A stretch of DNA of 64,000 bases from Sphingomonas citricola (GTDB lineage: Bacteria > Pseudomonadota > Alphaproteobacteria > Sphingomonadales > Sphingomonadaceae): NCBI RefSeq assembly GCF_019429535.1, contig NZ_JAHXZM010000006.1:173076-237075 (forward strand), read 5' to 3'. Below, piece after piece: positions 1-9,333 of this stretch. Every line of letters begins with the position of its first letter. Positions within the stretch are counted from its first letter, which is position 1. Made by a program: the position numbers and the translations under genes. A model generated the notes under the pieces. That model was not told the origin of the DNA and did no database searches. It saw only the letters and a list, made by a program, of their open reading frames with translations.

Positions 1-611
1 TCATCGACGTGGACGAGGAATATTCGGGCACGGTCGTCGAGAAGATGAACCTGCGCAAGGCCGAGATGACCGACATGCGCCCGTCGGGCGGTGGCAAGAC
101 GCGCATCACCTTCTCCGCGCCCAGCCGCGGGATGATCGGCTATCACGGCGAGTTCCTGTCGGACACGCGTGGCACCGGCATCATGAACCGGCTGTTCGAG
201 AAGTACGGGCCGCACAAGGGCAATATCGAGGGCCGCAAGAACGGCGTGCTGATCTCGAACGGTGCGGGCGAAGCGCAGGGCTACGCGCTCGGCCCGCTCG
301 AGGACCGCGGCATCCTGTTCGTCGGCCACGGCGAGGCGCTGTACGAGGGCATGATCATCGGCGAGAACGCCAAGACGGATGACCTCGAGGTCAACCCGAT
401 GAAGGCGAAGCAGCTGACCAACTTCCGCGCATCCGGCGGCAAGGACGACGCGATCCGCCTGACCCCGCCGAAGAAGATGACGCTGGAGCAGGCGATCGCG
501 TACATCGACGACGACGAGATGGTCGAAGTGACGCCGAAGTCGATCCGTCTGCGCAAGCGCTTCCTCGATCCGAACGAGCGCAAGCGCGCGAGCCGCGCGA
601 AGGCCGCCTGA
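1..611 (+). CDS. typA: TypA/BipA ribosome-associated GTPase, C-terminal part
   Basis: This is the 3' end of a gene entering from the left edge; the reading frame is already open at base 3. About 200 residues remain. They cover the EF-G-like domain V and the TypA-specific C-terminal domain. Recognisable stretches are SGGGKTRITFSAPSRGMIGY, the SNGAGEAQGYALGPLEDRG segment and the TPPKKMTLEQAIAYI/RKRFLDPNERKR tail, all characteristic of TypA/BipA. The family binds ribosomes and supports 50S assembly and growth under stress, especially cold. The GTPase domain lies outside the window. A hairpin terminator follows at 733-762. Confidence 0.95.
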   Translation, partial: IDVDEEYSGTVVEKMNLRKAEMTDMRPSGGGKTRITFSAPSRGMIGYHGEFLSDTRGTGIMNRLFEKYGPHKGNIEGRKNGVLISNGAGEAQGYALGPLEDRGILFVGHGEALYEGMIIGENAKTDDLEVNPMKAKQLTNFRASGGKDDAIRLTPPKKMTLEQAIAYIDDDEMVEVTPKSIRLRKRFLDPNERKRASRAKAA

Positions 612-732
612 GCGGGCCGGGCAAGCCGCAGCGATCGCTGCGGCGAGCCTCAAGGCCCGCCCGGTCGGCCTCGCGACAAGCGAGGACCGACGACGCGGCT
701 CTGCCGCGGCGCGCGCCGCAACGCGGTAAAAG

Positions 733-762
733 CGGCGGCGAAGGACACTCCCTTCGCCGCCG
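733..762 (+). terminator. Rho-independent terminator after typA
   Basis: A 12-bp perfect stem (733-744 with 751-762) closes a 6-nt loop and is followed by TTT. AAAA at 728-731 lies on the other side, so it could act in both directions. A separate perfect 20-nt palindrome at 626-645 follows the typA stop and may also fold. The rest of the 612-804 gap shows no gene. Confidence 0.75.
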
Positions 763-804
763 TTTGCGTGTCCTACACGCTCGAACTCACGCTATAGCGG
801 TCGC

Positions 805-2136
805 ATGCCCGACCGCCGCTCCCCGTTCGCCCGCCACCGCTGGACCCCGTCGCGTTACCGCGCACTGCTGCGCACCCGCGGTCCGCGCTCGGTCCGTTTC
901 CGCACCCGCGTGTCGGTGCTGGCGGGGGCGATCGCGATCGGGCTGGTCGCGATTTTGTTCGCGCAAGCCGCAGACTGGGCAGGCGGCTGGTTCAACGGAT
1001 ATGCCAGGCGCTGGCACTGGCTGCCGCTGCTCACGACCCCGCTCGCCTTCGTCGCGCTGGTCTGGGTGACGCGCAGGATCGCACCGCTGGCGAAGGGGTC
1101 GGGCATCCCGCAGGTGATCGCCGCGAGCGAGGATCCCAATCGCGCGACGACCTCGTTGATCTCGGTCCGCACCGCCGCGACCAAGATCGTGCTGACGATC
1201 GCGGCCGTGTTGTCGGGCGCGTCGGTCGGGCGCGAGGGGCCGACCGTGCAGCTCGCGGCGGCGGTGATGGGGCTGACGCACCGGATCATGCGCGTGCCGC
1301 TGCGTACCCCCGTCGTGATTGCGAGCGGCGCGGCGGGCGTCGCAGCGGCGTTCAACACCCCGCTTGCCGGACTGCTGTTCGCGATCGAGGAACTGGCGAG
1401 CGCGTACGAGCAGCGGGTGACGCTGCTGGTGCTGTCGGCGATCGTCATCGCCGGCATGGTCGCGCAGTCGGTGCAGGGCGATTACGTCTATTTCGGGGTG
1501 ATCGGGGCGAGCATTCCGTTGTCGAGCGCGTTGCTGGTGGTGCCGGTCGCAGGGGTCGTCGGCGGCATGTCGGGTGGCGTGTTCGCGCGGCTGATGCTGA
1601 TGCTCGCGACGGGTAGCACGGCGGTCACGCGGTGGAGCAAGGCGTATCCGATCTTCTTTGCCGGGTTGTGCGGTGTCGTCGTCGCTGCGCTGGGGGTCGT
1701 GACCGGGCTGACCTGGGGCACCGGTTATTCCGCCGCGCGCGCAATGATCGTCGGGGTCGACGCGCCCTTGTGGTTCGGGCCAGCCAAGTTCGTCGCCACG
1801 CTCGCCACCGCGGTCGCGGGGCTGCCGGGCGGCATCTTCGCGCCGTCGCTGGCGGTCGGGGCAGGGGTCGGCAACCTGTTGCGTGAAGTGTTCCCGGCGA
1901 GTCCCACCTCGGCGGTCGTGATCCTGGGCATGGTCGGTTATTTCGCGGGCGTCGTGCGCGCGCCGCTGACCGCGGTGATCATCCTGTCGGAGACGACCGC
2001 GAGCCGCGGGCTGATGCTGCCGATGTTCGCCACCGCGTTCATCGCGGACGCGGCAAGCCAGTGGGTGTGCCGCGAGAAACTGTATCACGGCCTGTCGCGC
2101 GGGTTCGCGATGGCACCCGAGCCCAGGCCGCAATGA
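805..2136 (+). CDS. ClC family chloride channel / H+-Cl- antiporter
   Basis: This is a 443-residue polytopic membrane protein with all the ClC signatures: GSGIP at residues 98-102, GREGP at 142-146 and GGIFAPSLAVGAG in the second half. The gating glutamate (E144 in GREGP) and the internal proton glutamate pair (EE at 195-196, in FAIEELAS) are both present. In characterised family members these residues mark proton-coupled antiporters rather than passive channels. The length fits a bare membrane domain without CBS domains. It is transcribed alone between typA and a convergent receptor gene. Transport of another anion cannot be excluded; the fluoride-type variants have a different selectivity motif. 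Confidence 0.93.
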   Translation: MPDRRSPFARHRWTPSRYRALLRTRGPRSVRFRTRVSVLAGAIAIGLVAILFAQAADWAGGWFNGYARRWHWLPLLTTPLAFVALVWVTRRIAPLAKGSGIPQVIAASEDPNRATTSLISVRTAATKIVLTIAAVLSGASVGREGPTVQLAAAVMGLTHRIMRVPLRTPVVIASGAAGVAAAFNTPLAGLLFAIEELASAYEQRVTLLVLSAIVIAGMVAQSVQGDYVYFGVIGASIPLSSALLVVPVAGVVGGMSGGVFARLMLMLATGSTAVTRWSKAYPIFFAGLCGVVVAALGVVTGLTWGTGYSAARAMIVGVDAPLWFGPAKFVATLATAVAGLPGGIFAPSLAVGAGVGNLLREVFPASPTSAVVILGMVGYFAGVVRAPLTAVIILSETTASRGLMLPMFATAFIADAASQWVCREKLYHGLSRGFAMAPEPRPQ

Positions 2137-2140
2137 AAAA

Positions 2141-2164
2141 GGGCGGCGGATCGCGCCGCCGCCC
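2141..2164 (-). terminator. Rho-independent terminator for the TonB receptor gene
   Basis: An 8-bp GC stem (2141-2148 with 2157-2164) encloses an 8-nt loop. On the minus strand it is followed by five T (2140-2136), which fits termination of the receptor gene ending at 2180. The hairpin starts right after the ClC stop, so it probably serves both convergent genes. Confidence 0.75.
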
Positions 2165-2179
2165 CTCGTCAGGTGAGGC

Positions 2180-4531
2180 TCAGCGGAACTTGCCGCTGAG
2201 CGAGACACCGACGACGCGCGGTTCGTTGAACACCGCGGCGTTGTAATTCTCGATCACGCCCTTCAGGTTCTTCTCGTTCGAGAGGTTGCGCGCGAAGGCG
2301 GCGATCTCGTAGCGGCCGTCGGGCGTCGTATAGCCCGCCTTCAGCCCGAGTTCGAAGTTGCCGTCCGCGTAGAATTCGCGCGTCTTGTAAAGCACGAAGT
2401 TCGTGTAGCCCTGCAGGTTGAAGTCGGTCGCGACGAAGAAATTGCCGTCGTTGCTGAGCGGGATGTCGTACCGCACCGCGGCGTCGATCTGATACTCGGG
2501 CGCGTTGGGCAGCGGGTTGCCGTCGATCTGCGCCAGCACGGCGGGGCTGCCGAAGATGGTGCGCGTGATCGTCGGGTCCTGCACGGTGCAGGTGACGCGG
2601 CCGGCGAGCGCGCAGACCTGCGCGTAGACGTTCTTGTCCTTGATCTCGCTGTGCAGCGCGCTGCCGCCGAGCGAGAAGGTGATGTTGCGGATCGGGCGCC
2701 ATTCCAGCTCCGCCTCGAACCCGTAGGCGTCGGCGTGGTCGGCGTTGAACAGTACGCCGTTGCCGTTGGCGTCGTTGCCGTTCAACTGGATGTCGTTGAC
2801 GCGGTAGTAGAAGCCGGTCGCGTTGAAGCGCATGTTGCCGAACGGCCGCGTCTTCACGCCCGCCTCGTACGAGGTGATCGTCTCGCTGTCGGCGGTGGTG
2901 AAGGCCGAGCCGAACACCGCCGAGCGGCCCTGGATCGTCGGTCCGCGGAAACCGCGCGCGACGCGGGCGTAGATGCTGGCGGTCGGATCGACCTCGTACA
3001 GCGCCGACACGTCCCAGCTCGGCTCCTTGCCCGTCAGTTTGACGTTGCGGGATGCAGTGGCGGGGAAGTTGACGGTCGCGCCGGTGGTCGCGGGCTTGAC
3101 CAGGATCGTGCGCTTGTCGTCCTCGGTGTAGCGGCCGCCCGCGGTCAGCGTCAGGCGATCGATCGTGTAGCTCGCCTGGCCGAACGCCGCCCATGACGTG
3201 TTGGCGTCGTGCAGGCGGACCCAGTTGCCCGGGTTGTTGGTGTTGCCGTTCGCGGCAACGAACGGTGCCGAGAGAAAGAAGCGGCGCTGGTAGAAGTCGG
3301 TCGTGTCGCGCTGATCGAAGTAGAAGCCGCCGAACTGCCACTTGAACGCGGCGCCCGCGTCGCTGGAGGCGAGGCGCAGTTCCTGCGTCCACTGGTCGAG
3401 ATCACGGATGTTGCCCTGGCTCTGTCCGCAGTCGATACAACTGCCGGTAGCGGTGAGTGGCAACTGGCGCACGCCGCCGTCGGTGTCGCCGCGGCTGTAG
3501 CCCGACGTAGTCTCGTAGGCAGTAATCGAGGTGAGCGTCGCCGGTCCGAAATCGTACGCCGCGTTCACCGACCCGCCATAGGTCTTGTACGCCTGCGGGT
3601 TGTTGACCGCCTCGTCGAGCGCGATGCGGCCGCGCGGCTCGCGCGCGACACTGTTCGACCCGCGCACCAGCGCGCCGCGGTGGAACACGGTCGAGGTGCC
3701 GTCATAGTCGCGCGCGTGACCCGACACGTTGATCGACAGCGCCTCGGTCGGCGTGAACAGGAGTTGCAGGCGCACGTCGCGCTCGTTGAACCCGCCAAGC
3801 GCATTCTTGCCGCCGCGCGTGCCGTCGACGCCGGGGCCGGTGAAGGTGTTGTCGATCCAGTCGTCGCGGTGCTGGTAGAGGCCCGACAGGCGGAACGCGA
3901 TCTTGTCGGCGACGATCGGCCCGCCGACCCCTGCGTCGACGGTCGCGGTGTTGTAGCTGCCGTAGGAGGCGCTGACGCGGCCGTCAAAGGTCTGACTGGG
4001 GCGGATCGTGTCGAACTTGATGATGCCCGCGGTGGTGTTGCGTCCGAACAGCGACCCTTGCGGTCCGCGCAGCACCTCGACCTGATTGACGTCGAACACG
4101 GGGTTCGACTTCAGCACGACGTGTTCGAGCACGACGTCATCCTGGATAATCGACACCGGCTGCGACGCGCCGAGGTAGAAGTCGATGTTGCCCAGACCGC
4201 GGATGTAGAAGCGCGGGAAGATGCGCCCCGTCGTCGTCTCGGCATAAAGGCCGGGCACGCGACCCGCGAGCGACAGGATGTCCTCGCCCGCGGTCTGGAA
4301 GGTGCGCAGGTCGTCACCGCCGACCACAGCGACCGAGACGGGCACGCGCTGCAGATTCTCGCTGCGACGCTCCGCGGTGACGGTGATCTCCTGCAGCCCC
4401 TCCTCACCCGGCGTGGCGGTCGCAGATTCGACCGCGGGCGGGGTGGGCGACTGGACCGTCTGCGCGACCGCGGGCGCGGCGAGCGTCAGGAGGCCGGCGG
4501 CACCGGCGAGCAGGAGCGACTTGGACGTCAC
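2180..4531 (-). CDS. TonB-dependent receptor
   Basis: This 783-residue outer-membrane receptor begins with a signal peptide (residues about 1-24, ending APAVAQ) and has a TonB-box-like LQEITVTAERR near residue 47. A plug domain follows (VLRGPQGSLFGRNTTAGIIKF is the typical plug end), then a long beta-barrel ending in an aromatic/basic residue (LSGKFR). This family imports iron chelates, vitamins or glycans using TonB energy; the ligand cannot be read from the sequence. The start is GTG, preceded on the minus strand by AAGGGAAA. No transporter or glycan enzyme is adjacent to suggest a substrate. A divergent sensor kinase gene starts about 315 bp away. Confidence 0.93.
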   Translation of the reverse strand: MTSKSLLLAGAAGLLTLAAPAVAQTVQSPTPPAVESATATPGEEGLQEITVTAERRSENLQRVPVSVAVVGGDDLRTFQTAGEDILSLAGRVPGLYAETTTGRIFPRFYIRGLGNIDFYLGASQPVSIIQDDVVLEHVVLKSNPVFDVNQVEVLRGPQGSLFGRNTTAGIIKFDTIRPSQTFDGRVSASYGSYNTATVDAGVGGPIVADKIAFRLSGLYQHRDDWIDNTFTGPGVDGTRGGKNALGGFNERDVRLQLLFTPTEALSINVSGHARDYDGTSTVFHRGALVRGSNSVAREPRGRIALDEAVNNPQAYKTYGGSVNAAYDFGPATLTSITAYETTSGYSRGDTDGGVRQLPLTATGSCIDCGQSQGNIRDLDQWTQELRLASSDAGAAFKWQFGGFYFDQRDTTDFYQRRFFLSAPFVAANGNTNNPGNWVRLHDANTSWAAFGQASYTIDRLTLTAGGRYTEDDKRTILVKPATTGATVNFPATASRNVKLTGKEPSWDVSALYEVDPTASIYARVARGFRGPTIQGRSAVFGSAFTTADSETITSYEAGVKTRPFGNMRFNATGFYYRVNDIQLNGNDANGNGVLFNADHADAYGFEAELEWRPIRNITFSLGGSALHSEIKDKNVYAQVCALAGRVTCTVQDPTITRTIFGSPAVLAQIDGNPLPNAPEYQIDAAVRYDIPLSNDGNFFVATDFNLQGYTNFVLYKTREFYADGNFELGLKAGYTTPDGRYEIAAFARNLSNEKNLKGVIENYNAAVFNEPRVVGVSLSGKFR

Positions 4532-4846
4532 GATGATCTGTTTCCCTTTTGCATGATCGCAGGTGTCGAGCGCGCAGCACCGTCGGCCCGCACGAAGGTG
4601 CCCTCGTGCGGATATCCATTCGATGATTCGCGGCTCCCCCCGCTTGGTCGCGCGCTTCGCACGCGATTGTGTCGCACGTGTGAATGTGTGTCGGAAGATT
4701 GCTCGGGTTGGTCGGGTGGCCGTGAAAGCGGGGCGTTCAAACGATTTTCCGTCAAGGCAGCAAAGGTAAATAGCCCTGTCCGATCAGTGGGTTGGCCCCG
4801 AAGCGGATTGGTTGACACTTGATCGGCTTGGTGCTGATACGCGACG
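4532..4846. other. Divergent intergenic region, TonB receptor / hybrid kinase
   Basis: This 315-bp stretch has no convincing gene. It must hold promoters for both flanking genes. The clearest element is a perfect TTGACA at 4812-4817, 29 bp before the kinase start codon. No convincing -10 box or palindromic operator was seen. Confidence 0.5.
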
Positions 4847-7800
4847 ATGACCAGCTTGCCTGCGCGCACCTTCGCCGTCCCGCCCGAGTGGAGCGCGTTC
4901 ATCGCCGCTGAGGTCGCGTCGGGCGATTTCGCCGATGCGGGCGAGGTGGTGCGTGCCGGACTGACGGCGTTGCGCGACGGCAGGCGGCCGGTCGCGGCGG
5001 GCTGGCCGGTCGGTGGTGGCGCATGCGGTTCGCTGGTGCGCGAAAGCCGTTGGGCGGACGGTCCGCTGGGGCCGGTCGACGGCTGGTCGCTCGAGTTGCG
5101 CGCGACGGTCGCGAACGTCGTCAATTCTCCGGTCGCGAAGGTGCTGATGTGGGGGCCCGACCACATCATGATCTACAACGACGCTTATGCCGAGATTGCG
5201 GGCGACAAGCACCCGGCGTCGTTCGGCGCCCGCGTGGCGCAGGTGTGGCCCGAGATCTGGGACTGGAACCGCGAGATGCTCGCGGCGGGGTTCCGCGGCG
5301 AGCAACGCTCGTACCGCGACCAGACGCTGACGCTGGTACGAGACGGCGCGCCGGTCGGGCTCACGTTCGACCTGTTCTACACCCCCGTCTACGAGGCGGA
5401 CGGGCGCGTGGGCGGCGTGCTGTGCACCTGCGTCGACAACAGCGCGCGCGTCGCCGCCGAGCAGCGCCACGTCGACAGCGAGCGCGAGCTGCGGATGATC
5501 ACCGACGCGATGCCGGTGCTGATCTCGTTTGTCGACCGCGATCACGTCTTCCGCTTCGCCAACCGTTTCTACGTCGACTGGTTCGGCATGAGGCCGGACG
5601 AGGTCGTTGGCCGTCACATGCGCGACGTGGTGGGCGACACGAATTATTCGGAGCGATTGCCGCTGATCGAGCGCGCGCTGGCGGGCGAGGCGATCGATTC
5701 CGACGCTTTGCTCCATCACCGCGACGGCACCGCGCACCGCGCCAACATCCGTTATCTCCCCAGGCGCGCGCAGGACGGCAGCGTGACCGGGTTCCAGGTG
5801 CTCGTCTTCGATCTGGAGGATCGTGCGCGGCGCGAGGAGGAGCTGAACGCGAGCAACAAGCGCTTCCGCGCGGCGATGGATGCGGTCCACGGCGTGCTGT
5901 GGACGAACAGCGCCGATGGCCGAATGGTCGGTGACCAGCCCGGCTGGGCGATGCTGACCGGACAGACGCCGGACGAATATCGCGGCTTCGGCTGGGCCGA
6001 TGCCGTCCACCCGGAGGACCGCGAAGGCTCGGTCGCGGCGTGGAACGAGGCGGTCGCGGCGAAGGCGATGTTCGTTCACGAACACCGGGTGCGGCGGCAT
6101 TGCGGCACGTGGCGTACCTTTGCGGTGCGCGCGCTGCCCGTGCTCGACGCCGCCGGTGAGATCACCGAATGGGTCGGGGTCCATACCGATATCTCGCATC
6201 AGCGCGCGGCCGAGGCGGCGTTGCGCGAACAGGCCGAGGCACTGTCGCGCCAGGTCCGGCACCGCGAGCGTGCCGAGGACCAGCTACGGCAACTGAACGA
6301 GACACTGGAAGCGCGCGTGATCGCCGAGATCGACGAGCGGCGGCAGGCCGAGGCCAAGCTTCATCAGGCGCAGAAGATGGAAACGGTCGGCAAGCTGACC
6401 GGCGGCGTCGCGCACGATTTCAACAATCTGCTCCAAGTCGTGTCGGGCAATCTGCAACTGCTTAGCAAGGACGTGGCCGGGATCGATCGCGCCGAGCAGC
6501 GCGTGGCGAACGCGATGGCGGGGGTGTCGCGCGGGTCGAAGCTCGCCGCGCAACTGCTCGCGTTCGGGCGGCGGCAGGCGCTGGAGCCCAAGGTCGTCAA
6601 CGTCACCCGCTTCGTGCGCGGCATGGACGACATGCTGCGCCGCGCGATCGGCGAGGCGATCGAGATCGAGACGATCGTCGGCGGCGGGTTGTGGAACACC
6701 TTTATCGATCCCGGCCAGATCGAGAATGCGCTGCTCAACCTCGCGATCAACGCGCGCGACGCGATGGAAGGGCAGGGGCGCCTCACGATCGAGCTCGGCA
6801 ATGCGCATCTCGACGACGACTATGCGCGCACCCACGACGAGGTGACGCCGGGCCAGTACGTCATGCTGGCGGTGAGCGACACCGGCGCAGGGATGTCGCC
6901 CGAGGTGCTCGCCAAGGTGTTCGAGCCGTTCTTCTCGACCAAGGGCGAGGGCAAGGGATCGGGGCTGGGACTGTCGATGGTCTACGGGTTCGTCAAGCAA
7001 TCGGGCGGGCACGTGAAGATCTATTCCGAGGTGGGCGAGGGCACGACCGTGCGCCTTTATCTGCCGCGCGCGATGGAGAGCGAGGACGTCGAGGTGCGCG
7101 TCGACAACGGCCCGATCGTCGGCGGGACCGAGACGGTGCTGGTGGTCGAGGACGACGAGGAGGTCCGTGCGATCGTGGTCGAGATGCTGACCGATCTCGG
7201 ATATCGCGTGTTGAAGGCGCCCGACGCGGCCTCCGCGCTGATCGTAATCGAGAGCGGGGTGCCGATCGACATCCTGTTCACCGACGTGGTGATGCCGGGC
7301 ACGCTCAAGAGCCCCGAACTGGCGCGCAAGGCCAAGCAGCGGCTGCCCAACCTCGCGGTGCTGTTCACCTCTGGCTATACCGAGAATTCGATCGTCCACG
7401 GCGGCAAGCTGGATGCGGGGGTCGAATTGCTGTCGAAACCCTACACGCGCGAGGCGCTGGCGCGGCGTTTTCGCCACGTGCTCGCCAATCAGGGGCAGCG
7501 CGCGGTCGCGGCGGCCCCCCGCGCCGCCGAGGTGCGCACGGCTGCCGCGCAAGTCGCGTCGTCGCCGCGCGCATTGACGGGGGCGACCGTCCTGCTGGTC
7601 GAGGACGACGCGCTCATCCGTGCCAACACCGCCGAGATGCTGCAGGAGGCGGGGTGCGTGGTCGTCGACGCGGCGAGCGCGGAGGAGGCGATGGCGGCTC
7701 TACAGACCGCGCCGGTCGACGTGCTGGTGACCGACCTCAACCTGCCCGGCCATTCGGGCGCGGAACTGGCGCGACGCGCGCGCGATCTGCGTGGATCGAT

Positions 7801-7987
7801 CGGCATCGTGTTCGCGACCGGTGACGGCCACCGTGCGGCCGAGGCGGCGAAGAGTGGCGACGTCGTGCTGACCAAGCCCTACGCCGCTGCGCGGCTGATC
7901 CAGGCGGTTGGCGACGCGCTCGATGCGAAGGGCGTGCAGCGGTCGGCACCGGCCGCACGGGCGGAGGCCGACGCGATTTCGGGCTGA
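4847..7987 (+). CDS. Hybrid sensor histidine kinase with ParD-like N-terminus, PAS domains and two receiver domains
   Basis: This 1046-residue protein has no membrane segment and is probably cytosolic. Residues 11-45 (FIAAEVASGDFADAGEVVRA) match the ribbon-helix-helix part of ParD-family antitoxins. They are followed by a GAF/PAS-like module opening with GPLGPVDGW (about 62-195), two more PAS modules (about 215-330 and 340-455) and a coiled coil (about 458-512). A HisKA/HWE-type H-box with His523 (GGVAHDFNNLL) leads into an HATPase domain (NALLNLAINARDAM; GSGLGLSMVYG). Two receiver domains follow, with aspartates in FTDVVMPG and VTDLNLPG. The double receiver suggests phosphorelay or self-modulation; no partner histidine phosphotransfer protein lies nearby. 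No Shine-Dalgarno precedes the ATG. A GTG at codon 64 is an alternative start that would remove the ParD-like part. Confidence 0.9.
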   Translation: MTSLPARTFAVPPEWSAFIAAEVASGDFADAGEVVRAGLTALRDGRRPVAAGWPVGGGACGSLVRESRWADGPLGPVDGWSLELRATVANVVNSPVAKVLMWGPDHIMIYNDAYAEIAGDKHPASFGARVAQVWPEIWDWNREMLAAGFRGEQRSYRDQTLTLVRDGAPVGLTFDLFYTPVYEADGRVGGVLCTCVDNSARVAAEQRHVDSERELRMITDAMPVLISFVDRDHVFRFANRFYVDWFGMRPDEVVGRHMRDVVGDTNYSERLPLIERALAGEAIDSDALLHHRDGTAHRANIRYLPRRAQDGSVTGFQVLVFDLEDRARREEELNASNKRFRAAMDAVHGVLWTNSADGRMVGDQPGWAMLTGQTPDEYRGFGWADAVHPEDREGSVAAWNEAVAAKAMFVHEHRVRRHCGTWRTFAVRALPVLDAAGEITEWVGVHTDISHQRAAEAALREQAEALSRQVRHRERAEDQLRQLNETLEARVIAEIDERRQAEAKLHQAQKMETVGKLTGGVAHDFNNLLQVVSGNLQLLSKDVAGIDRAEQRVANAMAGVSRGSKLAAQLLAFGRRQALEPKVVNVTRFVRGMDDMLRRAIGEAIEIETIVGGGLWNTFIDPGQIENALLNLAINARDAMEGQGRLTIELGNAHLDDDYARTHDEVTPGQYVMLAVSDTGAGMSPEVLAKVFEPFFSTKGEGKGSGLGLSMVYGFVKQSGGHVKIYSEVGEGTTVRLYLPRAMESEDVEVRVDNGPIVGGTETVLVVEDDEEVRAIVVEMLTDLGYRVLKAPDAASALIVIESGVPIDILFTDVVMPGTLKSPELARKAKQRLPNLAVLFTSGYTENSIVHGGKLDAGVELLSKPYTREALARRFRHVLANQGQRAVAAAPRAAEVRTAAAQVASSPRALTGATVLLVEDDALIRANTAEMLQEAGCVVVDAASAEEAMAALQTAPVDVLVTDLNLPGHSGAELARRARDLRGSIGIVFATGDGHRAAEAAKSGDVVLTKPYAAARLIQAVGDALDAKGVQRSAPAARAEADAISG

Positions 7988-8106
7988 GCTGCCGGTCGGC
8001 TTAACCTGGGTAAGGTGAAAGCCGGCAGGTCGCGGTCGCGGCCCGCTGGACAGCGCGCGCGCGACGATCTAGCCGCGGCATTCACCCACAGGGAACCGTC
8101 GCTCGC

Positions 8107-9333
8107 GTGACATCCGCCAGGCGACATATTGCCGTGCTCGCACCCCCGACCGCGGGGCACCTGAATCCGTTGCAGGTGCTCGCGCGCGCTCTCATCGCGC
8201 TGGGCCACCAGGTCTCGATCGTCCACGTCGACGGGATCGAGCGGTTCGTCACCGATCCGGGGATCGCGACGGTGCGATTGGGCGCGGACGGCGGCGCGGC
8301 GCTCGACGCGTATCTCGACCTTCTGGGTCGGCCGACCGGCCCGCGCGGCCTGCCGCGGATGATTGCGGCGACCGCCGGAATGACCGCGCGATTGCTCGAT
8401 CATGCCCCCGCCATGCTTGAGCGGATCGGTGCGGAGGCAGTGATCGCCGATACCGCGGAGCCCGCCGGACCGCTGATTGCCGCACGGCTAGGGCTGCCGA
8501 TGGCCGCGAGCGTGACCGGGCTGCCGCTGTTGCGCGAGGAGGACGTGCCGCCGCCGTTCCTCGGCTGGCGCTACCGTCCCGACGCGATCGGGCGAAATCG
8601 CAACAACGGCGGTTATCAGGTCGCCGACTTGCTGCTGCGCCCGATCACCCGCGTGCTCGACGAACGGCGGCGCGGCTGGGGACTGGCGGGCGAGCCCGAA
8701 CCGCTGGTGTGGGAGGCGCAGTGCCCGCGCGGGTTCGACTATCCGCGCGCGCGGCTGCCCGCGTGCTTCAGCTACGGCGGCGCGTGGCGTGCGGCGGACG
8801 AGGCATTAATTGATCTGCCGCGCGACGATCGGCCGCTGGTGTTCTGCTCGCTCGGCACCTTGCAGGGGTCGCGCCGCGCGCTGTTCCACATCATGTCGGC
8901 CGCCTGCGCCGCGGTCGGCGCGCGCGCGGTGATCGGGCATGGCGGCGGGCTGAGCGCGGCGGAGGAGGCGGCGTTGCCGGGCGACCCGCTGGTACACGCG
9001 TTCTGGCCGCAGGCGGCGGTGCTGCGCCACTGTGCCGCGGCGGTGCTGCACGGCGGGTTCAACACCGTCCTCGACGCGCTCGCCGCCGGCGTGCCGATCG
9101 TCGCGCTGCCGATCGCGTTCGAGCAGCCGGGAACCGCGGCGCGGATCGCCTGGTCGGGCGCGGGGCGGGTGCTGTCGCCCAAAGGCCTGCGCGCGGGAAC
9201 GCTCGCGGCCGTGCTCGGCGCGGTCATGCACGATCCGGGCTATCGACGTTCCGCGGCGCGGATCGGGGCGGAGATGGCGCGGAGCGGCGGGGTTACCGCG
9301 GCGGCGGCGCGGATCAGCGCGGCGCTGTCCTGA
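8107..9333 (+). CDS. crtX: GT1-family glycosyltransferase, CrtX-like (carotenoid glucosyltransferase)
   Basis: This 408-residue GT-B protein opens with a typical GT1 N-terminus (PPTAGHLNPLQVLARALIAL). Its C-terminal donor-binding signature contains HGGFNTVLDALAAGVPIVAL followed by FEQPGTAARI, closely resembling zeaxanthin glucosyltransferase CrtX. CrtX adds glucose to the hydroxyl groups of C40 carotenoids. The convergent neighbour is a carotenoid ketolase and the two genes share their last 20 bp, which strongly supports a carotenoid role. The start is GTG. Macrolide or other small-molecule glycosyltransferases have the same fold and are the alternative, but the context argues against them. 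Confidence 0.82.
   Translation: MTSARRHIAVLAPPTAGHLNPLQVLARALIALGHQVSIVHVDGIERFVTDPGIATVRLGADGGAALDAYLDLLGRPTGPRGLPRMIAATAGMTARLLDHAPAMLERIGAEAVIADTAEPAGPLIAARLGLPMAASVTGLPLLREEDVPPPFLGWRYRPDAIGRNRNNGGYQVADLLLRPITRVLDERRRGWGLAGEPEPLVWEAQCPRGFDYPRARLPACFSYGGAWRAADEALIDLPRDDRPLVFCSLGTLQGSRRALFHIMSAACAAVGARAVIGHGGGLSAAEEAALPGDPLVHAFWPQAAVLRHCAAAVLHGGFNTVLDALAAGVPIVALPIAFEQPGTAARIAWSGAGRVLSPKGLRAGTLAAVLGAVMHDPGYRRSAARIGAEMARSGGVTAAAARISAALS

Noticed and set aside
787..2208. Long antisense frame over the ClC gene
   Set aside because: Arg/His/Asp-rich composition without any domain; high-GC shadow of a clear ClC gene.
3209..4822. 537-residue frame antisense to the TonB receptor
   Set aside because: Composition is a repetitive Arg/Val/Glu shadow; the receptor on the other strand has a signal peptide, plug and barrel.
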